DNA of 64,000 bases from Calonectria ilicicola (taxonomy: Eukaryota > Ascomycota > Sordariomycetes > Hypocreales > Nectriaceae): NCBI GenBank assembly GCA_020809705.1, contig CP085826.1, positions 5,332,001-5,396,000 on the forward strand. Direction: 5' to 3'. How positions within the stretch are numbered: position 1 is the first letter of the stretch; the number at the start of each line of letters is the position of its first letter. The position numbers and the translations under genes are program-made. A model generated the notes under the pieces. The model was not told where the DNA came from and ran no database searches. It saw nothing but the letters and a program-made list of their open reading frames with translations. Below, one piece after another: positions 1-13,576 of this stretch.

Positions 1-3000
1 ACTCGGGAAGCTCAAATGCTTATACTGGTCCCACCTCTACTAACTACTTCTTTGATGTCGCTGCCAAGCCCGCAAATGACGAGGATCCCTCTGAAAGCAA
101 CCCATCGCCTCTGCGCGAGGCTCTTGATCGTTTTGCACAGTTTTTCATTGAGCCCCTCTTCCTTCCTAGCACTCTAGACAGAGAGCTGAAAGCTGTAGAC
201 TCCGAAAACAAGAAGAACTTGCAAAATGACACCTGGCGACTTCATCAGCTGGAAAAATCTCTGTCCAACCCCAAGCATCCGTACTGCCACTTCTCTACAG
301 GCAACTTCGAGGTTCTCAAGACGTTGCCCGAGGCTCGTGGTATCAATGTGCGAGAGAAGTTCATTGAGTTCCATGCCAAGCACTACTCTGCCAATCGCAT
401 GAAGCTTGTGGTTCTTGGTCGGGAGCCTCTCGACGTTCTTCAGAAGTGGGTTGTTGAACTGTTTTCTCCCGTTGTCAATAAGCGCCTCAGCCCTAACCGA
501 TGGCCTGATGAGCTTCCCTTCCGAAAGTCTGACCTGGGTATGCAATGCTTTGCAAAGCCAGTCATGGACTCGAGGGAACTGAATCTTTACTTTCCCTACA
601 TCGACGAAGAATTCATGTTTGCTTCTCAGCCCAGCAGATATATTAGCCATCTTATCGGACACGAAGGCCCTGGAAGTCTAATGTCGTACCTAAAGGGCAA
701 GGGATGGGCGAATGGGCTCAGTGCCGGTGCTTATCCTGTGTGCCCCGGCACTCCTGGCATCTTTGATGTGCAGGTTCGCCTGACTGAAGAGGTAATATCG
801 GCTCTTTTCCTTTTACGCTGACCTAGACACTAACTGTTTCATATAGGGTCTGAAGAATTATTCTGAAATTCTCAAAATCTTCTTCCAATACGTCAGTCTT
901 CTTCGTGAGACACCACCACAAGAATGGATCTTCCAAGAACAGAAGGGAATGGCCGATGTAGACTTCAAATTTAAGCAGAAGACACCTGCTAGCCGCTTTA
1001 CCAGCAGGATAAGTTCTGTTATGCAGAAGCCCCTGCCGCGCGAGTGGCTTCTTAGCGGCCACAGCCGCTTGAGGACCTTTGAGCCCCAGAATATCGAAAA
1101 GGCGCTGGCTACGCTTCGCCCTGATAACTTCAGGATGACAATTGTATCCCGCAACTACCCAGGAAACTGGGATCAGAAAGAGAAGTGGTATGGAACGGAA
1201 TATCGTTACGAGAAGATTCCAGGGGAGTTGATGGCCGAACTCGACAAGGCTGTGTCAGTGACTCCTGAACAGCGGCTTCGCGCTCTCCATTTGCCTCACA
1301 AGAACCAGTTCATTCCTAGTCAGCTTGAGGTCGAGAAGAAGGAAGTGACAGAACCCGCTCTGTCCCCCCGCGTCCTCCGAAACGATGCTGGTGCCCGAAC
1401 TTGGTGGAAAAAGGATGATACTTTCTGGGTCCCTCGCGCCAACGTCATTGTTAGCTTGAAGACGCCCCTCATCTACGCCTCTGCCGAGAACAATGTTAAG
1501 GCGCGACTGTTCACTGACTTGGTACGAGATGCTCTCGAAGAGTATTCTTATGACGCTGAGTTGGCTGGACTGCAGTACAATGTCAGTCTTGATTCTCGCG
1601 GTCTGTTTTTGGATATCAACGGGTACAATGACAAGCTTCCTGTACTTTTAGAGCAAGTTGCGACAACTATGCGAGACCTTGATATCAAGGAAGAACGCTT
1701 CACCATCGTCAAAGAGAGACTCACGCGAGGATATAACAACTGGCAGCTGCAATCTTCATACCACCAGGTGGGCGACTACACGAATTGGTTAAATGCGGAA
1801 GCGAGAGACTATGTTGTGGAGGAGCTCTCAGCCGAGCTGTCAGACATTACCGTCGACGCTGTGCGACTGTTCCAGAAGCAGATGCTGTCTCAACTGCATA
1901 TTGAGGTTTACGTACATGGTAACATGTATAGAGAGGATGCATTAAAGTTGACGGACATGGTCGAGTCTATTCTGAAGCCTCGCATTTTACCCCGAGCTCA
2001 ATGGCCCATCCTCAGATCGCTCATTCTCCCGCCGGGGTCAAATTACGTCTACCGCAAGACCCTCAAGGACCCGGCCAACGTTAATCATTGCGTTGAGACA
2101 TGGCTTTACGCTGGAGACCGAGGGGATCGCGGGGTTCGTGCGAAAACACTCTTGATTGACCAGATGATTCATGAACCAGCCTTTGATCAACTTCGCACCA
2201 AGGAGCAGCTAGGATATATTGTGTTCAGCGGAGCGAGAGCTTTCTCGACCACTTATGGACTGCGTTTCCTGCTTCAGAGCGAGATGACACCAGAGTATCT
2301 TGACTCTCGAATTGAAGCATTCTTGTCACGATTCGCCGAAACATTGAACAAGATGACGGACACTGAATTTGAGGGCCACAAGCGAAGTCTGGTGATTCGA
2401 CGTTTGGAGAAGCTCAGGAATCTTGACCAAGAATCTTCCCGACACTGGTCCCAGATTGCAAGTGAATACTATGATTTTGAACTTGGTAAGTCATTACGGG
2501 CATTTGACAACCCTCGTTTTGGAAAGACTCTTTGACTAACTAGATACAGCCCAACGTGATGCCGCCCATGTCAAGCCTCTAACGAAACCGGAGGTTGTTG
2601 AATTTTTCAATAAGAATTTTAACCCTGCGTCAAAGCAGCGAGCCCGTTTGTCAATTCATCTCCACGCGCAAGGAACGGCCGAGGGCGCCCAAAAACGACA
2701 AGAGGAAGCTCAAAAGAAGGCACATGAAGTAGCCGAGGAGGAGAAGAAGAAGCTGCAACAAGAGTATGCCAAGTTTTTCCTTGGCCAAGACAGTGATGCA
2801 GACACAAAGATTCGAAACCTCCTGGAAAGCTTGGGCTCAAAGGATCCTGTCCCTGCGATATGGCAGACTGCTGAGTCACTCGGAGATCATCTTCGAGAGG
2901 CTCTTCGAGTGTCTGAGAAGGCCATCTCGGTATTGCTAGAGCAAGCGATGGTCATTGGTGTCAAGCAACAGATCTCTGGTCAACAATTGGTTTTGAATGG

Positions 3001-3130
3001 TACAACAGCCGTTGACCATGCGACGGAAATCACAGACGTCCGTCTCTTCAAGTCGGGCCTGACGGCTAGTTCAGGGGCACGGCCAGTCAAGGATTTGACT
3101 GAGTATGAAGACACAGACGCAAAGCTATGA
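1..3130 (+). CDS. ste23: Ste23/insulysin-type M16 zinc metallopeptidase, 5' end cut by window
   Basis: This is an insulin-degrading-enzyme family peptidase (M16A). Yeast Ste23 helps process a-factor and degrades small peptides. Exons are 1-791 (open from base 3), 847-2485 and 2550-3130; introns of 55 and 64 nt have GT/AG ends. About 1,002 residues are visible. The first visible residues, SGSSNAYTGPTSTNYFF, are the family stretch that follows the zinc-binding HxxEH helix, so the start codon and the active-site helix lie left of the window. The inactive C-terminal half is complete: the third exon continues with AQRDAAHVKPLTKPEVVEFF and ends in a lysine/glutamate-rich helix and a poorly conserved tail. 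No signal peptide can be judged. The family call is firm; Ste23 rather than Axl1 is an inference from overall length and similarity. Confidence 0.93.
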
Positions 3131-5715
3131 AAGGCTGCGAGGGTGTATGACAGGGGGTTCAACTGAGTTGATGGGAGATGGATGACTTCTTGGCTAGCAT
3201 GCTTATTAAAAGATATATATACTTGCATATCTAGGTAGATGGTGGGGAACTATGACTGGTAACGGAAACTTGGAATGCGTTGAAAGTGACAAGCCCGGTC
3301 TGGCTTTCACTATATGAATTGTACGGTTGGAAAGAAGAGGAGAATTAGATACCAGGTAGTGGCATCTAGTGGAGCTACCTGAACGGACCGCGAGGGAGGG
3401 AAGAGTTGAATGCCTCTGTAGAATTGAGCACGCAGTTTCTAGATTGCGTAAGAGTGTGTAGTTTTGAATGTTTCGAATAAAGTACGATGTTGTCAGTGAG
3501 TGGTGCGCCTACAGTGAAGAAAAAAAGTTATGATTCAAGTGTACGCACGCCTGTCCAGAGTCGCTATAAATTAAGCAGCTTCAAGTTGAATTCTCGCAAT
3601 CAAACGTTTATCTTACATGTTAGAACATGCAGCGAAAAATAAAAAATGCAATAGACTAAACCATATAGTTTAATGTGATGAACATTGCTACTTTCGGGAT
3701 TAGGTTGACTTGCTTCTTGGTTGGGAAAATCATGAGGATCAAATAAAGTTGGACTGATTGTATCATACTGAATGTCACCTTCATGGTTCTGGCGCTTCTA
3801 GGAGAAGTCCTGACCGAACCCGCTACGTTTTTAACTCCACATGAACGTTGATTGCTGATCTCTCTTGTATATTTCTCATTCTCTGTATTTGGCAGTTTTG
3901 GGACAAGGACAGAAACCACTCTAGGGTCAGAGCTAGGATACGAGGTATAATACTGCTTTTATTTTGTTACAGGGTGGCACTGGTATAATGCCTGAATTTA
4001 AATATAGATTGGCGCAATTTCTGGCTGGGTCAACCCTTTTTGTATTTTAGTGTAGTTATTTTGCTTTTGACAAGTTATCGACTTTTAGGAGCAAAAATTG
4101 TTGCTGAAGGTAATTTGGGATGTTTGGCCTTGCTTCTGCAAACCTAGCTAGATCCCTGGAGCAAACTGGGATGTCAGAGCCTCAGCTGTTGAGTGGTAGG
4201 CGGCGGCCAAGGCTTGACACAGTTAGCGCCCGGGTGGCTCCCTAGAGGCGGGGACGGAAGGGAGCTTAGAGCGACGCCTGGGCGGGACTGAGGGGCCATT
4301 TTTTGCTCGTTTCTTTCTGGGCACCAGTGATGACGCAGGCTGGTCCATGGTTGTCACACAGGGCGAATTAGGGAAGGCTTTCTGCAAATGTCTGGCTTTT
4401 TTTTTCTTCTCTTTCTTTAAATGCGAGGTTCCACTTTTCGAATCTTCATGATGGAGAAATTTTTTTTTTCTTCAAGGCGGGCAGTACTTTGTTTTCCCGC
4501 TACTCTTTATGCAAGTCCCGTAGCGCTAAAGAAAAAAAAAAAATAGCTGTTGCGCAGTTGAATAGAACTGGTGACCTTACAGTGTGACACACGAGATTGG
4601 CTTTGTTTTGAGTGTAAAATGATGGGGACTGCTAATTTTGGTTTATTGAGTTTCTTCTTAATTAACTCGTGCAAGGCGGCAAGCAGCTGGGTCATGGTCA
4701 TGACCAGTCAGGTTTTTGTCTGGGGAATCGGTCAGCGACCATGGCGGATTCATGACATGGCGGTCGATGAAAGTGTCTGTGGATTCTTGCAAATAGAGAC
4801 ATGGAGAACAACTCAGGCTATAGGCGTAGTTTCAAAACGCAGATTCTCGCTTCACAACCGAGCACATGTTTTACTTAGCTAGAATGCTAAAAACCGACCC
4901 GTTCAGCGACAACATGACACAAGCAACAGAATCCTTTTGGCTGGTTTTTCTTCTTTGCTGCTTGGGTGTGGCGGGGGCCTGCGTACCAGCCCCACGCACT
5001 GTTCAGTGCCAGTGTCACCGCCGGCTCCTCCACAGCCCCGAATGGCGCCGTGAACGTGCCCTCGCCCTTGATCCATCCAAGCCCGCCCCCCTCCAAAATC
5101 TTTGCCCCCCCAGACGAACGGGCTTTGGTCTAATTCTAATGCAAGACTATTCCAATTTCCATCTCCATCTTCGTCGCCCTCAACTCTGTTCCTCTCCCTC
5201 GCCTGCTGCCAATCCCCGTCTCCCCTCCCGCCTGCGTCGCCGCCGTGGTCCTGTCCCGTGCCGCCCCAGTCGCCTCCGCCTCCGCCTCCGAGCTGCCTCT
5301 GCCAGGGCAGCTCGCTGTCAAGACGTCTTCCTCAAAGAAGAGAAAGCTTTCCCGTCCCAACCCTCGCGACCAGGAACCGCTTGACGAATCTCCCTCGCCC
5401 GACTCTGTCCTGCCTTCGTGCGAAATCGACGACGATCCCGCCTTCTCCTTCTCAGCAGCTTCTGTGGCCTCGGGCCCTGACACACCCTCGTATCTACGTG
5501 CCGATTCCCAGCCCGCATCGAGTCTTCCCCCGCGACTTCAGCATCAAACCAGCTCCCTTGTCTCGGCCGATTACGCCTCCTCTGTCGCCTCGTCACCCTG
5601 TGCTTCCGCCTACGCCGACCTCTCCATCGAGAGTGATCGTGGGGGAGACGAAACTGGCCCTGTCCCCGCCGCGGTCAGAAGCCAGTCTCCCTTCCGCATT
5701 TCACGGCGGGTCATT
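3131..5715. other. Intergenic spacer and leader of the deubiquitinase gene
   Basis: No convincing gene. An AATAAA hexamer lies at 3476-3481, about 350 bp after the peptidase stop, and could serve 3' end formation. At 3740-3990 there is a stretch that resembles decayed retroelement DNA (see findings). From about 4900 the plus strand becomes strongly CT-rich, as expected for a fungal promoter and leader, and leads into the deubiquitinase gene. An ATG at 5139 opens an 81-codon frame ending at 5384 that would be an upstream ORF if the transcript starts before it. Poly-T and poly-A runs occur at 4399-4408, 4461-4470 and 4531-4543. Confidence 0.6.
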
Positions 5716-8700
5716 ATGAATGGCGACCAAGACGTCCCCCACCGATCCTCATCCCCTCTGAAGCGACGTGCCTCCAGCATGGACCCTGAAAACGACCCGT
5801 CCAAGACCCGGGACGTCGAGATGTCCACCTCCCAGCCCACAGACTCCGCCGACGCCGAGCAGCAGTCCGTTAGCGACGTGCCTCGAGCTATGAGCGTTGA
5901 TGTCCCGGACCCTGTAGTTACAGCCAACTCCCCGTCCCAGCGTGAGTCTGCCGAGGAATGACCAACGTACCAATCCGGAACGAAATTGCTGACGCACGTT
6001 GATAGCCCCCCCTCCGCTGACGGAGCAGGTCAAGATTATTGAGACGCTCCTAAAGGCCTTCTCGGAGGAGCCCGTAAAAGAGGGCGCCAAAGCCTACATA
6101 GTATCTCGTGGCTGGGTCGACAAGGCCCTTGCACTTCGCACTGATTCTAAGGCGAGCAAGGCCGAGTCAGCGGAGCCTCTCGGCCCTGTTGACAATTCTG
6201 ACATTATTGAGGAGGTTATCGAGGAACCCAACGGCAACAAGTTTGTTCGCCTCACGCCCGGATCTGGCGATGAATCATTTCAGCTGTTTTCTGAGGATGC
6301 CTGGAAGATGGTTGTTGATTGGTACGGCCTTGCGCCTGGCCAAGAGCCAATTGTTCGTATTGCTATCAATACTGCGGACCCTGGAGCCGAACAAAACGTC
6401 TTGTACGAGTATCACCCACCAATCTTCCGAGTCCACCGACTATGGTCCGAGGTCAGCCCGTTGCCTATTGAGCAGTCTCTCAAAGCGAGGGACCCCGTAA
6501 CACTTGTGTTAGCCCGAAGCCGTGATTACCATGCACAATCCTTTCTCAAGGAACTAAAGACCTACACGGGAGTTCCCTTGGACCGCAAAGTTCGTGTATG
6601 GTCAGTCCCCCAGGTTATTCCTGCAGGTGGCCCTTCGCAGCCCCGTCGCGCGCTCACTCCCCCCGACTCTCCTGGTCGAGTTGTAGGTCAACCCTCCGCC
6701 GACTCTTGGTCAAAGCTCCTCCTCGATGTTGCTACTTTTGGCCAAGTTCGTGATGAAAAGATCAAGGTCCCAATAGACGACCGGACAGGCGACCCAAACT
6801 ACAATGGAAGAGCATCGCTGCAGCTTTATCAACTGGTCACTGACCAGACCCTTGTGATTGACGAGGCCATTGAGAAATTTTGGGTCAGCACGTACACTGG
6901 CCGACAGCGCGGCAACGACAAGGCAATTCCTACAAGGGGTACAGCATTGGCATCTGCTTCTGCTCCCGGGAGCGGTCGAAGTAGCCCTGCTCCTGGTGCC
7001 CCCATGACTCGAGGCCGAGTCCAGAAGAAGTCTGGTCGTAGTGTAGGAGCAGTAGGACTTCAGAACCTTGGAAACACCTGCTACATGAACTCCGCCTTGC
7101 AGTGTGTTAGAAGCGTGGAAGAATTGTCCAAGTACTTCCTGACGGGCACTTATCAAGATGAGGTGAACAAGACTAACCCTCTGGGTTACAACGGCAAAGT
7201 TGCTATGGCCTACGGTAACCTCCTCAAGGAGATCTACATGGAAGGCAAGGTATCTGTCAGCCCCCGAGACTTCAAGACCACCGTAGGCCGCTGTCGAAGC
7301 ACCTTCTCTGGCTGGGGTCAACAAGACTCTCAAGAGTTTCTGGGGTTTCTCCTCGACGGACTTCAGGAAGATCTGAGCCGAGTTAAAAAGAAACCTTATA
7401 TCGAGAAGCCTGACTCAACGGATGAAATGATTAACGACCCAGACGCTATCAAGGAAATGGCTGACAAGGTGTGGGATATTACTCGCCAACGAGACGATTC
7501 CGTTATTGCCGACCTATTTACCGGAATGTACAAGTCAACACTAAAGTGCCCTGAATGTGGCAAGATCAGCATCACATTTGATCCGTTCAACAACCTTACG
7601 CTGCCTCTCCCTGTCGAGGATATGTGGACTAAAAAGGTCAAATTCTTGCCTTTGAACGATGTGCCTGTGATGATCGAAGTTGAACTGCCCAAACACAGCG
7701 CTATTGAGCAACTAAAGCAGTTCATTTCTACCCGAACGGGTGTTCCTGTGGAGCGATTGATGGGAGCCGAGGAGTTCAAAGACCGCTTTTTCAAGATCTA
7801 CGACAACACCCAGGATGTATCTGAAGAAATCCAGCAGAGCGATTTGCCCACAATTCATGAATTGGAATTTGTTCCTACCAACTGGCCACACAAGGGCCGG
7901 GCTTCCAGATACCGGTCTATGCTGGATATTGACACCCCTCTTGATACTACAGAGTGGGACGACGCCCGTTACGACAAGATTGTAGTACCTGTGTTCCACC
8001 GACGACCACAAAGCTCGGCACGAGGCCAAGAGGGCACCTCACCCCCGCACTTTATTTGTTTAACAAAAGAAGAGGCTTCCAATCTTGATGTTATTCGACG
8101 AAAAGTTTTGGAGAAGGTCGCCACATTCTCTACCTGGTCCAAATTTGCAGAATCCAACGAGGCTGAACCTTCAGACAATGCGGAAGGAGATGTTGTGATC
8201 ACTTCAGCCTCGGATGCTGACTCTTCTGGTGACAGCAAGGTCGTGGCTCAATCAGTTGAAGGCGAGGATGATATGGTTGATGTGACTATGAAAGATGCCG
8301 CTCCCATTCATGTGCCTCACATCCTCAAGCAATTCAACTCTAAGCGGCCCAAGTTTGTTAATCCTGATGGGTTCCTTGACCCCCAGCTTCAAAACTTGTT
8401 CGAGTTGAGCTACTTTACCGACACATCATCAGAGGGTGCTGTTCCTACGGGCTGGTCCAGCGTTGATCACCATCGCGTTCTTCCAAAACTATCGGACCGT
8501 ATCCCTGAAGCCTCTGCTGAGGAGGATGAAGCTAGCCCCGAGGGTTCCAATAGCCCAGGATCTGGTAACGAGGAGGAAAGCACTAATGATGAGAGCCCCA
8601 AGGCCGATAGTCAACAAACTCGAATGAATGAAGAGTCGAGCGAGGAAGACCCTCCCCAAACCACTCGGGTAAGCTTAGTTACTCCTTTTTTTTTGACTTG

Positions 8701-10270
8701 ATTTTATTAACAATAATTAGGCTGGCCCACGGCCGTCCAAAGTTGGACCCGCTGGACGGAAGAAGCTCAAGAATCACAAGACATACAGCAAGAAGGGCAA
8801 CAAGCGCCGCGATAAGCAGGCACGAGCTGGAAAGTCCCAGAAACTGGCGCCCGTCAAAGCCCAGCCTACACCACCAGCAGTGGCTGATGGCGGTCCCTTG
8901 ATTCGACTTGGCGAGGGCCTCGTCGTCGACTGGATCGAGGATGCTTGGGAGAAGGCATTTGGTGGCTCTTCCAAGGACCCCAGCGAAGATGAAGGTACCC
9001 GAACTTTCCTCGACCTGGAATGTCTCAACGACCCTGCTCTCAAGATTAGCCAGAGGAGACGTAACCACCGCCGAACTAGCGGTATCACTCTTGACGAATG
9101 TCTCGACGAGTTTGAGAGGGCTGAAATTCTCTCAGAGCAAGACATGTGGTATTGCCCCCGATGCAAGGAACATCGAAGAGCAAGCAAGAAGTTCGATTTG
9201 TGGAAGTCGCCTGATATTTTGGTGGCGCATCTGAAGCGCTTTAGTAGCTCTGGCTGGCGGCGAGATAAACTTGACGTCTTGGTTGACTTTCCTATTGAGG
9301 GATTGGACCTCACAAACCGTGTTATCCAAAAGGAAGAGGGTAAAGATGAGATTTATGACTTGATTGCTGTCGACGATCACTACGGTGGCCTTGGTGGTGG
9401 CCATTACACAGCCTACGCGAAGAACTTTGTTGATGGACGCTGGTATAACTACAACGGTAAGAGATGACTTTTTGGTTGCCATTATGTCCTGTCAGTGTAA
9501 CTAACTAGGTTTCAGATTCGTCCGTCAGCCACGTGTCAAACCCAGAGTCAGCTATTACTTCAGCCGCGTATCTACTCTTCTATCGTCGTCGTTCGAGCAT
9601 CCCCTTAGGCGGATCTCGCTTTGGAGTCATTTCTGAACAGTATGACGATGATGACGACGACGATATGGAGGCGGGGGAAGGTCAGAGCCTCGGCGAGGGT
9701 TCCTCCCTGATTGGGTCGTCGAGCGCTGGGACCGGAGCCGGAGCAACTCGCCTTCAAGCCGGTCGTGGTTCGGGTAGAGTCACAACCACAGCGCTTGGTA
9801 CCGACGATGACGAGGAGCTACCCCCATATGAAGGGTCTAGCCGCATAGAGACGATCCACGATAGCATCGAGGATGAGGTTGACGTAAAGAATTCCTACCA
9901 GTCCGTGGGTGCCAAGTCGCTGAACCTGACACAGGGGTGGAACTTTGAGGCCCTCGGCAGCGGTCCAGAAGACTCGGCGGGTGCCGACTTTGCAAGCGAC
10001 GATGTGCAACTGGACTCGTCAGCTGACGAGCAAATTCTAGGTCAAGAGTTCTACGATCCTGATACCGAGATGACTGGCGCCGATACCAGTCATGATCACG
10101 TCGAGCCTCCTGCACCCAACGAAGGTGCGCAGGCCGCTCTCGCAGACATCCAAAACGCTGCTTGGGAACGCAAGGGTGTCATCTCGGTGCCTCCGGTGGG
10201 GCAGAGCGATCAGGACTCTAACGAGGTGGCCGAGATCCATATCGAAGGCGACAAGGGCGCCCGTGCATAG
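5716..10270 (+). CDS. ubp12: Ubiquitin carboxyl-terminal hydrolase, DUSP-USP type (Ubp12-like)
   Basis: A cysteine deubiquitinase that removes ubiquitin from substrates. Exons are 5716-5941, 6006-8668, 8721-9456 and 9516-10270, giving 1,459 aa. A basic/acidic disordered N-terminus is followed by a DUSP domain (about residues 77-190), a ubiquitin-like stretch, and a USP catalytic domain with a large insertion. The Cys box GLQNLGNTCYMNS places the nucleophile at about Cys434; the His box GGLGGGHYTAYAKN places the catalytic histidine at about His1191. Zinc-knuckle pairs CPEC and CPRC are visible. The insertion is acidic and then lysine-rich (GRKKLKNHKTYSKKGNK), and the C-terminal tail is acidic and disordered. 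The start at 5716 is the first ATG in this frame, but the frame stays open upstream to 5140 without an ATG, so the true N-terminus could be longer. Yeast Ubp12 and human USP15/USP4 are the nearest known types. Confidence 0.93.
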
Positions 10271-10445
10271 TAGGGCCCGTGCCCGGACACATGGTGGACC
10301 TGCTGTGATTCATGTATCCCGAGACGGTAATGGCGGTATGGCTTTAACTTGGGAACAGTGACGACGAAGTACGATTTTGGTATGATGGGAATGACTGGTA
10401 TTTCTGAGAATGGTAGTGTTTGGAAGAGTGTAGATAGAGCGATAG

Positions 10446-10466
10446 ACACGCACACACACACGCACA
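10446..10466. repeat. CA-type microsatellite
   Basis: Alternating CA with two CG interruptions, downstream of the deubiquitinase stop and probably within or just after its 3' UTR. Confidence 0.85.
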
Positions 10467-12266
10467 GCGGGAACAAGCGAGCGTTCGCACCCGCGCATAC
10501 ATGGCATGGCCTTGCGTCTGCGAAAAGGGTACAACGGCGTTGCACTGCATGAATCATGTCTTCGGGAACGGACATGTTGACCAAAAAGACGAGAGATTAC
10601 AACAAAGAAAAAAGAAGAATCATTTGCTACATCAAGCCTGAAATGGGGTGCTTTTTTTTTTTTCTTCACTCGCCCGGGCATCACCGAAGTCGCGTTGAAA
10701 CCGATGTGATTGTTTCAAAACACCGGTCTAAAAAATGTTCGTATTCCAATCTCCATAACGGAGCCGCATACTAACGTGACAGAGATATATTGGCAACAGT
10801 TAGTTTAGATTGACCTAATCGATCGGATAACGCGAAAAATAAGACCGAACGCATGTCACCTTCATTTGGGGGAGGGGGGAAGGGGAAGCGTAAGTCACTA
10901 AGACTGCAGAAGCGAGGTTGTTAGGAACAGAGAGGGCTTGAACTTGTTGGCTGAGCATGTAAAAACAATATAGATGGCATGCATCCATGGGCCCATTCCC
11001 AAGATACCATGTTCTGAAATAGCTGGGTCATTACAGGACGACCATACGCGAAACATGACAGGTGAGCCACGTGATGCTGTATCCAAGAGCATGGATATCC
11101 CCAGTCTGAACCTGCCCCCGGTCTCTGGGAGGACCGTCCTGGTGTTCGGTTCGCTCTGAGGGGAGGAGTGGTTTGCGACGACAAGACTCCCGGCCCGGCG
11201 TTTCGGGAGCACTACTCGCCCGGCTGATAGCTTACCACCTAGCAGTTGGCATAGGCCGTGCGTGTGATGAGGCCGCCGCAATGGTGGGTGGCTTTGGTTT
11301 GGTCCAGTGTTGGCTTGGGGGAGGGAGATGGGTCGATGGGCAATCACAGATGCAACATCGAGGATTGGCAGAGATATCGCATCGGCACCCGTACCGTACT
11401 CCGCACGATGCGGCCCCAACTTCCACGCAAAGCACCGCCAAGCGAGGAAAGCTGGCAGGGAACTGGTTGATTCAGGGACCCAGGAACAAGCTTCTGGGCA
11501 TGGTCCGGCCAGGTTGCCAGGGTACAGCTTCAACTTGGTTGTCTTCTCCACTTGGACGGGCTGAAATTGAGCGGGGGAACGGCCGCTCGTTTGAGGGCGC
11601 GATGGCGCCCTAGAGGTACCATGTACAACCCTGCCTCCCCAGAGCAGGAAAAAAAGCAATGGTAGTGTGGTATAGGGCACCTGGCTCAGGGCCTGCGGAG
11701 CAGCCCCGCGTTGGTCGGCTGGCCTGGTTGGAGCCATGATCAAGTGGTGCCATGGTTGGGTGATTGCGACTTGTCAAAATCACCCGAGTCCAATGGGCCA
11801 TCTTTGCTGGCCTCTTTCTTGTTGGTAGCGCTCCATCCAGAGCCTCATTCCCAGCCCTGCGAAATCTGAGCAATGACGTTGGTGACGGTGCTTTCGTCTA
11901 CGCACATACGCACAGCTGTGCTGTCTCCCTCCCACCTGGGTTGACCAGGCCAACAGCAGCACCCCTGCCATCCCCGCCCCATGGCTCACTGACCTGCCTA
12001 AGCTAGGAGGTTGGCCATCATGTCCGTTGACTATCTGGGGTGATACCAGAGGGACGGATGTCTTGTAATTGGCCAAGTTTCCTGGTGAAGATACCATCTT
12101 CATGATGGTATTCTTTATCAGACAGGCCCTGGGATGGAGGCAACACAGCTTGGCTTCGTCATTTGTTAGGAATTCACAGGTCGCGCATGCCAACTACAAA
12201 TTTGCGCACTGAACACTCCGGGCAGCAGAGCCGGGCAGCATGGGCGAAAATCCCAATTCCTCCCAA

Positions 12267-12287
12267 CTCCTCCTCCTCCTCCTCCTC
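12267..12287. repeat. TCC trinucleotide microsatellite
   Basis: About seven perfect copies of a CTC/TCC unit in non-coding DNA. Confidence 0.85.
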
Positions 12288-13560
12288 AAAAATTTGGACT
12301 ATTCCCGTTGGTGTATTGACGAGCAAATGCATCCAAAGGAAGCCTCACTGAATGTTGTTTCTGAGTTAGCGCAAGTGCCTGTCAGGCGGGTGGGGTGGTT
12401 GCCCGAGACTAACGGGCAAGATGGCCGAGAACGGAAGTTCGAAAACCAGCTGGATTGAAAGCTAACTCCGGGTTTCATTCATGTCGGGGCCTGTCAAGGA
12501 AAGAGTTCTAGGCTATCATTAACGCAAGTGAGAAGGATGGCGGTGTTGGATATAGCAGCCCGTGGGAGAGAAATGCGGATGGGAGTTGAGCGCCGATCCC
12601 AAGTAGCGAAGCTGTCACTGAGCCAGGCTGCCGCCGCCCTCGGATCCTTCCGAGGCACCTGATTGATGGATGGTTCGGTTGGAGGCTGATCTAGTGTTGA
12701 CTCTGATGAATACATTCTTACGTGGGGGCTGGATTAGTTTTCTACTTATTCTCCTCGGGGAAAAAAGCCCACCCAACTGGCATTGATAAGTGGAGTGGAC
12801 GATCCGAGGGCGCACGTGCCGAGTAGGAGAGGGCAAATGCGATAGAAAGCCGGACTTGAGAATTAAATGGGACTAGTAAACCTGGGGAAATCTGAGCTGG
12901 CCATTTTGGCGAAGAACAGCGGAATCCCATTCTCGGTTTCGCAGAAGCGCTGCTGGGCTCACAAGGTGGTGCAGGATTCCATGGATTTGTCCCTAGATAC
13001 GCTATGTGGGCGGGAAAATCCCTAGGATCAGCCCCCCCAGAGGATCCCTCGACCCTGCAAGTTCCCCTTGTGAATTTCTGTGGGGCGTCATGGATCACCG
13101 CGTCTATCAGTTTCGGGATCGCTTCTGGAATACGTCTGGCGCCAGGACTTGATTCAAGTGTCGGAGTTTTTGAAAGGATGATCTTCTGATCTAGTTTGAA
13201 CGAACGAACCACACCTCTGGGCATTGGTCATTGCGCCATAGGTCTTACCTGAGGAACTCGGCCACCAGGTTTGTCTTTGGAAAGGGGGTGAAATGAGGGC
13301 CCTGCAAAACAGAGACGCAAATGTGAGACATTCGAGGGCATTCAAGTACAATCGGCGCACGGTAGGGGAAGCTCGCAGCGAAAGAACTTTGTTGCAAATC
13401 TTGATACTAGTTCCGGAATCGCCATGAAAGCTTTGCCTTCGAGAAACAAGGTGCTGATCTTGGCTGAGACAGGAAAAGGAGATGTATGATGCTGGCGGAG
13501 AGTTTGGAACCGGTATGGTGGGTGAGATGCGGGGCATGACACCACACGCATCACCGTCGT

Positions 13561-13576
13561 CATCATCATCATCATC
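13561..13576. repeat. CAT trinucleotide microsatellite
   Basis: Five tandem CAT units, preceded by the related CGTCGT, in non-coding DNA. Confidence 0.85.

Noticed and set aside
5102..5719. 205-codon proline/serine-rich frame upstream of the deubiquitinase
   Set aside because: A by-product of the CT-rich leader; no ATG-anchored conserved content.
6710..7333. 207-codon minus-strand frame inside the deubiquitinase
   Set aside because: Antisense shadow of the catalytic-domain exon.
10898..11743. 281-codon frame on the minus strand
   Set aside because: No domain, odd composition rich in Pro/Ser/Arg, several overlapping frames on both strands, and no splice or leader context; probably chance in GC-rich spacer.
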